NCBI RefSeq assembly: GCF_020858115.1
Contig: NZ_JACYMM010000005.1
Span: 124,001 to 188,000 of the forward strand
DNA from: Janthinobacterium sp. FW305-129
Lineage (GTDB): Bacteria > Pseudomonadota > Gammaproteobacteria > Burkholderiales > Burkholderiaceae_D
Direction: 5' to 3'
DNA: 64,000 nucleotides
In this document: positions 62,786 through 64,000 of the stretch, in pieces
How positions within the stretch are numbered: position 1 is the first letter of the stretch
How the letters are laid out: each line of letters opens with the position of its first letter
Notes under the pieces: model-generated
Databases searched by the model: none
Told to the model about the DNA's origin: nothing
What the model saw: only the letters and a program-made list of their open reading frames with translations
Translations under genes and position numbers: made by a program

Positions 62786-64000
62786 TTAATTGGCCTTCGC
62801 GGCGGGCGCGGACGCCAGCCTGGCCAGCTCGCCGTCCGGCTGCCAGCCTGCGCCCAGCGAACGGGCCACGGCGACCGTCGCCAGCAGGCGCTGGGTCTTG
62901 ATCTGCGCGGCGGCGCGGTCCGCTGCCAGCGAACTGCGCTGCGCATCGGTGACGTCCAGGTAGGTCGAGATGCCGCGCTCGTAGCGCGTGCGCGCCACCA
63001 GGTAGGCGCGCGCGGCCGCTGCCTGCGACAGGGCCTGGGCGTCGCCCTGCAACTGGCGCTGCTCCACGTCGGACAGCGAATCTTCCACTTCGCGCAAGGC
63101 CGTCAACAGCTTCGTTTCATGGTTCGCCACGGCTTCCGCATAGCGCGCCTTGCTCAAATCCAGATTGGCCTGGTTGCGGCCGCCGTCGAAGATGGGCAGG
63201 GACAGGGCCAGCGGGCCAAAGCTGAACTGGCGCGAACCGCCCTGCGCCAGGTCGCGCAGCTTTTCGGAGGCGTAGCCGAAATTGCCCGTCAATTGCAGCG
63301 ACGGGTAAAACGCGCCTTCGGCCACGCCCACTTGCGCATTCGCCGCGCGCAGGCCCGCCACGCTGGAAACGAGGTCCGGACGGTGCGCCAGCAGGCTGGC
63401 CGGCAAGCCGACGGGAATGGCGGGCGGCAGCGGCAAGATCGACGGATCGGCGGCCACCGGCAATTGCAGCGCCGACGGCGGCTTGCCCGTCAAGGTGGCC
63501 AGGCTGTTTTCCAGCTGGTTGCGCTGGCGCTTGACTTCATGCAGGTCGGCCTGGGCGTTCGACAGTTCGACTTTCGCGCGCGCCAGGTCCAGCTCATTCG
63601 TCAGGCCCGCATTGAAGCGCGCCTCGACCAGCTGCGCCGACTCGCGGCGCGTGTCCAGGGCGCCATTCAAAATCGCCATTTCCGCATCCAGCCCGCGCAG
63701 CTGCCAGTAATTGCTGGCCACTTGCGACGACAGCATCAGCAGCACGCCGTCGCGGTCCGCCTGCGCCGCCAGCGCCTGCGAATCGGCCGCTTCGACCAGG
63801 CGTTTCACGCGGCCCAGCAAGTCGACTTCATACGACAGCGAGCCGCCCACGGAAAAATTGTTGCCGCTGATCGAGCGGTTGCCCAGGGCCAGGCCCTGCG
63901 AGGTGTTGGCCGAGGTACGCGAGTTCGAGATGCCCGTGCTGACGTTCACGCTCGGACCCTGGTTGGCGCGCGCCGTGCCGCTTTGCGCCAGCGCCTGCAG
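62786..64000 (-). CDS. RND efflux outer-membrane factor (NodT/OprM type), 5' end beyond window
   Basis: The frame runs uninterrupted to the right edge, so about 404 C-terminal residues are visible. Two OEP repeats are present: GGSLSYEVDLLGRVKRLVEAAD with ARFNAGLTNELDLARAKVELSNA, and FSFGPLALSLPIFDGGRNQANLDLSKARYAEAV with RYERGISTYLDVTDAQRSSLAADRAA (read in parts). These are TolC-like trimeric outer-membrane channels that pair with an RND pump and periplasmic adaptor, presumably encoded just right of the window. The signal peptide and lipobox are not visible. Confidence 0.93.
   Translation of the reverse strand: MQALAQSGTARANQGPSVNVSTGISNSRTSANTSQGLALGNRSISGNNFSVGGSLSYEVDLLGRVKRLVEAADSQALAAQADRDGVLLMLSSQVASNYWQLRGLDAEMAILNGALDTRRESAQLVEARFNAGLTNELDLARAKVELSNAQADLHEVKRQRNQLENSLATLTGKPPSALQLPVAADPSILPLPPAIPVGLPASLLAHRPDLVSSVAGLRAANAQVGVAEGAFYPSLQLTGNFGYASEKLRDLAQGGSRQFSFGPLALSLPIFDGGRNQANLDLSKARYAEAVANHETKLLTALREVEDSLSDVEQRQLQGDAQALSQAAAARAYLVARTRYERGISTYLDVTDAQRSSLAADRAAAQIKTQRLLATVAVARSLGAGWQPDGELARLASAPAAKAN

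Noticed and set aside
1..64000. CRISPR arrays, rRNA genes, complete insertion sequences or prophage
   Set aside because: I saw no regularly spaced repeats, no rRNA segments, no transposase or integrase and no phage structural genes in the window.

Overview
The window is chromosomal DNA from a GC-rich Gram-negative bacterium. The core genes (aat-bpt-pyrD, sbp/cysTWA-cysB, ispH-fkpB, radC-rpmB-rpmG, purN-rsmB, a phasin, an RND outer-membrane factor and a TonB receptor) read like a betaproteobacterium of the Oxalobacteraceae. Janthinobacterium or a close relative is my best guess; it rests on recognising the proteins by eye, not on a database search.

Positions 1-8343 form a defence-type island, visibly richer in A+T at its upstream end, with seven genes on the minus strand that are mostly overlapping or 1 nt apart. 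In transcription order they encode an AAA+ ATPase, a 420-residue protein of unknown type with an amphipathic N-terminus, a ZorA-like MotA/ExbB protein with a long cytoplasmic tail, a ZorB-like MotB/OmpA protein, an unknown 442-residue protein, a Tdp1-like phospholipase-D-fold protein, and a SNF2-type helicase cut off by the window edge. The motor pair is that of Zorya anti-phage systems, but the accompanying genes do not match the Zorya I or II composition I know. This is the strongest candidate for an undescribed system here. The island ends next to two tandem initiator tRNA genes (8707-9002), a plausible integration site.

Positions 9189-19668 carry a NUDIX hydrolase, the two N-degron transferases Aat and Bpt, a tricorn-type protease in opposite orientation, pyrD overlapping an aldo-keto reductase, and a TonB-dependent receptor. 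Positions 19885-21666 hold a lipoprotein, a DUF2314/DUF2185 protein and a YjbR protein.

Positions 21663-28042 are a minus-strand sulfate-assimilation region: Sbp, an alpha/beta hydrolase, an LsfA-like 1-Cys peroxiredoxin, CysT, CysW, CysA and CysB. A terminator and a palindromic repeat split it between the peroxiredoxin and cysT. A second copy of the repeat, with compensating stem changes, lies at 29503-29584.

Positions 28173-38935 carry dgkA, an IclR regulator, PBP7-type endopeptidase, nitroreductase, a DMT permease, a phasin behind a strong promoter with paired operator-like sites, livHMGF, ispH and an FKBP. Positions 39070-53818 carry a leaderless glycoside-hydrolase-like/LamG protein, radC, rpmB-rpmG, a desaturase, an MscS channel, rsmB, purN, a barstar-like protein, a glycine-zipper envelope protein, a spermidine-synthase-like protein, an orphan GspE/PilB ATPase, tRNA-Lys and small envelope or unknown proteins. 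Positions 53993-64000 carry an S9 peptidase, an MFS permease, a BON-domain protein, two metallopeptidase-like proteins, an SDR/LysR divergent pair and the 3' part of an RND outer-membrane factor gene.
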